From Anaerolineaceae bacterium (GTDB lineage Bacteria; Chloroflexota; Anaerolineae; Aggregatilineales; Phototrophicaceae), in assembly GCA_002699585.1 (NCBI GenBank), contig PABP01000014.1, positions 62,001-126,000 on the forward strand: 64,000 nucleotides of DNA, in the 5' to 3' direction. Each line of letters begins with the position of its first letter. Position 1 is the stretch's first letter. This document shows positions 62,175-64,000 of this stretch, one piece after another. Below the pieces are notes generated by a model. That model did no database searches. It was given only the letters and a program-made list of their open reading frames with translations, and was not told where the DNA came from. The position numbers and the translations under genes were made by a program.

Positions 62175-63314
62175 ATGACCGCACCACTCGACATCATCAT
62201 GCGGCCTGGACTGGAAGGGGTCATCGCGTCGGAAACGCGCTTGAGCAAACCCAACGGCCAGGTCGGGGAACTGTTCATCGCCGGGTTCCGGCTGGAAGAC
62301 ATCGCGCCCTATGCCACATTCGAGGAAATGCTCTATCTACTATGGAACGATGCCCTGCCGACATCAGCCCAACTGGCCGAATTTTCAGAGGCCTTAGCCA
62401 GCAAACGCCAATTGCCGCCTATCGCCTATGACATTTTGCAATCGGCTGCCGACAAAACGCTGCCCGTCATGGATGCCCTGCGCATGGCCGCCGGGGTACT
62501 CAATTTGCTAGTCGATGCCGACGACGCCCGTGCATCAGCTCAGGTAGCAGTCGCCGCTTTCCCGACCATCGTCGCTGCTTATTGGCGTCTGCTGAACGGT
62601 CAGGAGCCGCTTGCCCCGCGTACCGACCTCAGTCATGCCGCTAATTACCTGTATATGCTCGATGGCGAAACGCCCAGCGCGGAGCGCGTTCGCGCACTGG
62701 AAACCTACCTCAACACGGTCGTCGATCATGGCTTTAACGCCAGCACGTTTACATCACGCATCATCGCTTCTACGCAATCGGATGTGATTGCGGCGGTGGT
62801 TGGGGCAATTGGGGCGCTCAAGGGACCGCTGCACGGCGGCGCACCCGGCCCCGCGCTGGATATGGTCTTCGAGATTGGGACGCCGGAACGCGCCGAGTCG
62901 GTTATCCGGGCCAAGATGGAACGCGGTGAACGGCTGATGGGCTTCGGCCACCGGGTCTATAAAGTCCGCGATCCGCGTGCTGATGTGCTCAACAGCGCCG
63001 CCGAGGCCTTCTTCGTGGGTGACCGTGCCGAGTTCTACCAACTTGTGCGCCATGTAGAGCAGGTCGCACTGGATCTGCTGGAAGAATACAAGCCCGGTCG
63101 TAAGCTGCAAACCAATGTCGAGTTCTATACGGCGCTGGTGTTGCATGGCATCGGCCTACCCAGCGACCTGTTCAGCCCGACTTTTGCCGTGTCGCGCGTC
63201 GGCGGCTGGACGGCCCATGTTCTGGAGCACATGCAAAGTGGACGCATCATCCGGCCACTGGCGCAATACACTGGCCCGACAGACCGCGCATGGGTGCCGC
63301 TGGAGAAGCGCTAA
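62175..63314 (+). CDS. gltA: Citrate synthase (type II short, GltA/CitZ family)
   Basis: 379 residues, the short dimeric form. Catalytic His220 lies in GPLHGGAPG and His259 in GFGHRVYKVRDPRA. The third catalytic position, Asp in the well-studied enzymes (NVDFY), is Glu316 here (TNVEFYTALVL). Residues around it, GLPSDLFSPTFAVSRVGGWTAHVLEHM, are as expected. It condenses oxaloacetate and acetyl-CoA; 2-methylcitrate synthase activity is also possible. Stands alone under its own promoter. Confidence 0.92.
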   Translation: MTAPLDIIMRPGLEGVIASETRLSKPNGQVGELFIAGFRLEDIAPYATFEEMLYLLWNDALPTSAQLAEFSEALASKRQLPPIAYDILQSAADKTLPVMDALRMAAGVLNLLVDADDARASAQVAVAAFPTIVAAYWRLLNGQEPLAPRTDLSHAANYLYMLDGETPSAERVRALETYLNTVVDHGFNASTFTSRIIASTQSDVIAAVVGAIGALKGPLHGGAPGPALDMVFEIGTPERAESVIRAKMERGERLMGFGHRVYKVRDPRADVLNSAAEAFFVGDRAEFYQLVRHVEQVALDLLEEYKPGRKLQTNVEFYTALVLHGIGLPSDLFSPTFAVSRVGGWTAHVLEHMQSGRIIRPLAQYTGPTDRAWVPLEKR

Positions 63315-63426
63315 TTAGACACATGTCGCCAAAATACTTGCCTTTGTGACAAATTTCACATATACTGATTTCATCAGCTTTTTGTCTGAGTTGATACTTG
63401 TTCGTTGGCAAAAAAGGCAAGTACAT

Positions 63427-63894
63427 ATGGCAAACATAACGATTCATGAATCGGCAGTGATTGACGCACCGCCAACTGTGGTTTACGGCATAGTGGCAGA
63501 CTATAACGAAAAGCACCCGGTGATTTTGCCCAAGCCCGAATTTGAGTCGATCAAAGTCACCAAGGGTGGCATCGGCACGGGCACCGAGTTTGATATGACG
63601 ATGATTGTCATGGGCCAGACGACGCACTCGCATGTGCACGTCACCGAGCCAGAGCCGGGGCGCGTGTTAGTAGAAGCCGATCCCAAATCTGGCACAGTAA
63701 CGACCTTCACTGTGGAACCCGTCGCAGGCACGGAAAAAACCCAGCTCACATTTGATACGGAGATGCGCGCCAGCGCGGGTATCAAGGGGCTGGTGGAGCG
63801 CTTGCTGGTGCCGCGTGTTCTGCGTGGCCTCTACAAACGTGAGTTCACCAATATTCAGCAGTACGTCAAGGACAATGTGCTCGCAACGGCCTAA
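63427..63894 (+). CDS. SRPBCC-fold protein (polyketide cyclase/dehydrase-like)
   Basis: 155 residues from MANITIHESAVIDAPP; the longer frame from 63346 lacks a good ribosome-binding site. The fold follows the START/SRPBCC order: ITIHESAVIDAPPTVVYGIV strand-helix start, GGIGTGTEFDMTMIVMG, and a long C-terminal helix (LVERLLVPRVLRGLYKREF). It probably binds a hydrophobic ligand. Its stop overlaps by four bases with the stop of the convergent gene at the window edge. Confidence 0.88.
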   Translation: MANITIHESAVIDAPPTVVYGIVADYNEKHPVILPKPEFESIKVTKGGIGTGTEFDMTMIVMGQTTHSHVHVTEPEPGRVLVEADPKSGTVTTFTVEPVAGTEKTQLTFDTEMRASAGIKGLVERLLVPRVLRGLYKREFTNIQQYVKDNVLATA

Positions 63895-64000
63895 GCTGAC
63901 TTGAGGGCATCATCCAGAGAAAATGGCACATTGAGGACAACATCGGCGTGCATTTCCAATTCCTCACGCAAGTGGGGGAAACAATCACAGGTGCGCGTGT
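63891..64000 (-). CDS. C-terminal fragment of an unidentified gene
   Basis: Read leftwards from the right edge, 35 codons stay open until TAG at 63891-63893: TRTCDCFPHLREELEMHADV and then VLNVPFSLDDALKSA. The CDC pair and acidic helix give no family. The gene begins outside the window. Confidence 0.55.
   Translation of the reverse strand, partial: TRTCDCFPHLREELEMHADVVLNVPFSLDDALKSA

Noticed and set aside
1-64000. CRISPR arrays, IS elements, prophage, integron or toxin-antitoxin genes
   Set aside because: No regularly spaced repeats, transposase, integrase or phage-type gene was seen on either strand.

Overview
The window looks like a chromosomal segment of a free-living, Gram-variable heterotroph, most likely a member of the Chloroflexota (Anaerolineae-like). 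The pointers are the mix of CARDB/TIG/SH3-repeat secreted proteins, a Yip1-type membrane protein, large ABC sugar operons with LacI regulators, unusually extended permeases and a Tat-exported DMSO-reductase-type enzyme. The phylum is an inference from gene style, not from a marker gene. G+C is moderate, many genes overlap by 1-8 bases, and no phage, IS element, plasmid or CRISPR signature was seen.

Layout. 1-3.0 kb: end of one ABC exporter half, the complete second half, and a transglutaminase-like protein. 3.0-5.5 kb: small genes, including two tandem paralogous bitopic membrane proteins. 5.6-12.6 kb (minus strand): a cytoplasmic sulfatase, then a MacB-type ABC system (ATPase, large TIG/CARDB secreted protein, permease) and a Yip1 protein.

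12.9-28.1 kb (minus strand) is the most coherent block. A membrane histidine kinase, an orphan DmsC-like anchor and a NarL-type regulator lie upstream of dmsABC, a TorD-family chaperone and a polyferredoxin. Next comes an ECF-type importer (THEP1-like NTPase, fused double ATPase, S component, a lipoprotein with a molybdopterin-oxidoreductase-like fold, T component), followed by mobB and mobA. The genes describe sensing, Mo-cofactor dinucleotide maturation, enzyme assembly and membrane anchoring for an anaerobic respiratory reductase. The ECF importer inside it is the best candidate for an undescribed system.

28.8-46.8 kb (plus strand) is a glycan-utilisation region: a LacI regulator, rhamnose mutarotase family protein, GH39, GH95 fucosidase, fuconolactonase-like amidohydrolase, aldo/keto reductase, the wreck of a second aldo/keto reductase, a second LacI regulator preceded by a perfect cre-type operator, a five-gene Dpp/Opp-type importer and a GH3 glucosidase.

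46.8-64 kb is mixed: a strong terminator, tRNA-Arg(ACG), an ECF sigma factor with a zinc-finger protein, a sugar ABC importer lacking its own ATPase but with permeases carrying extra membrane segments, a methyltransferase, a DUF2085 protein, two stand-alone receivers around a STAS-like protein, an RlmI-type rRNA methyltransferase, an SH3/CARDB protein, tandem Nudix hydrolases, a VOC protein, citrate synthase, an SRPBCC protein and the 3' end of an unidentified gene.
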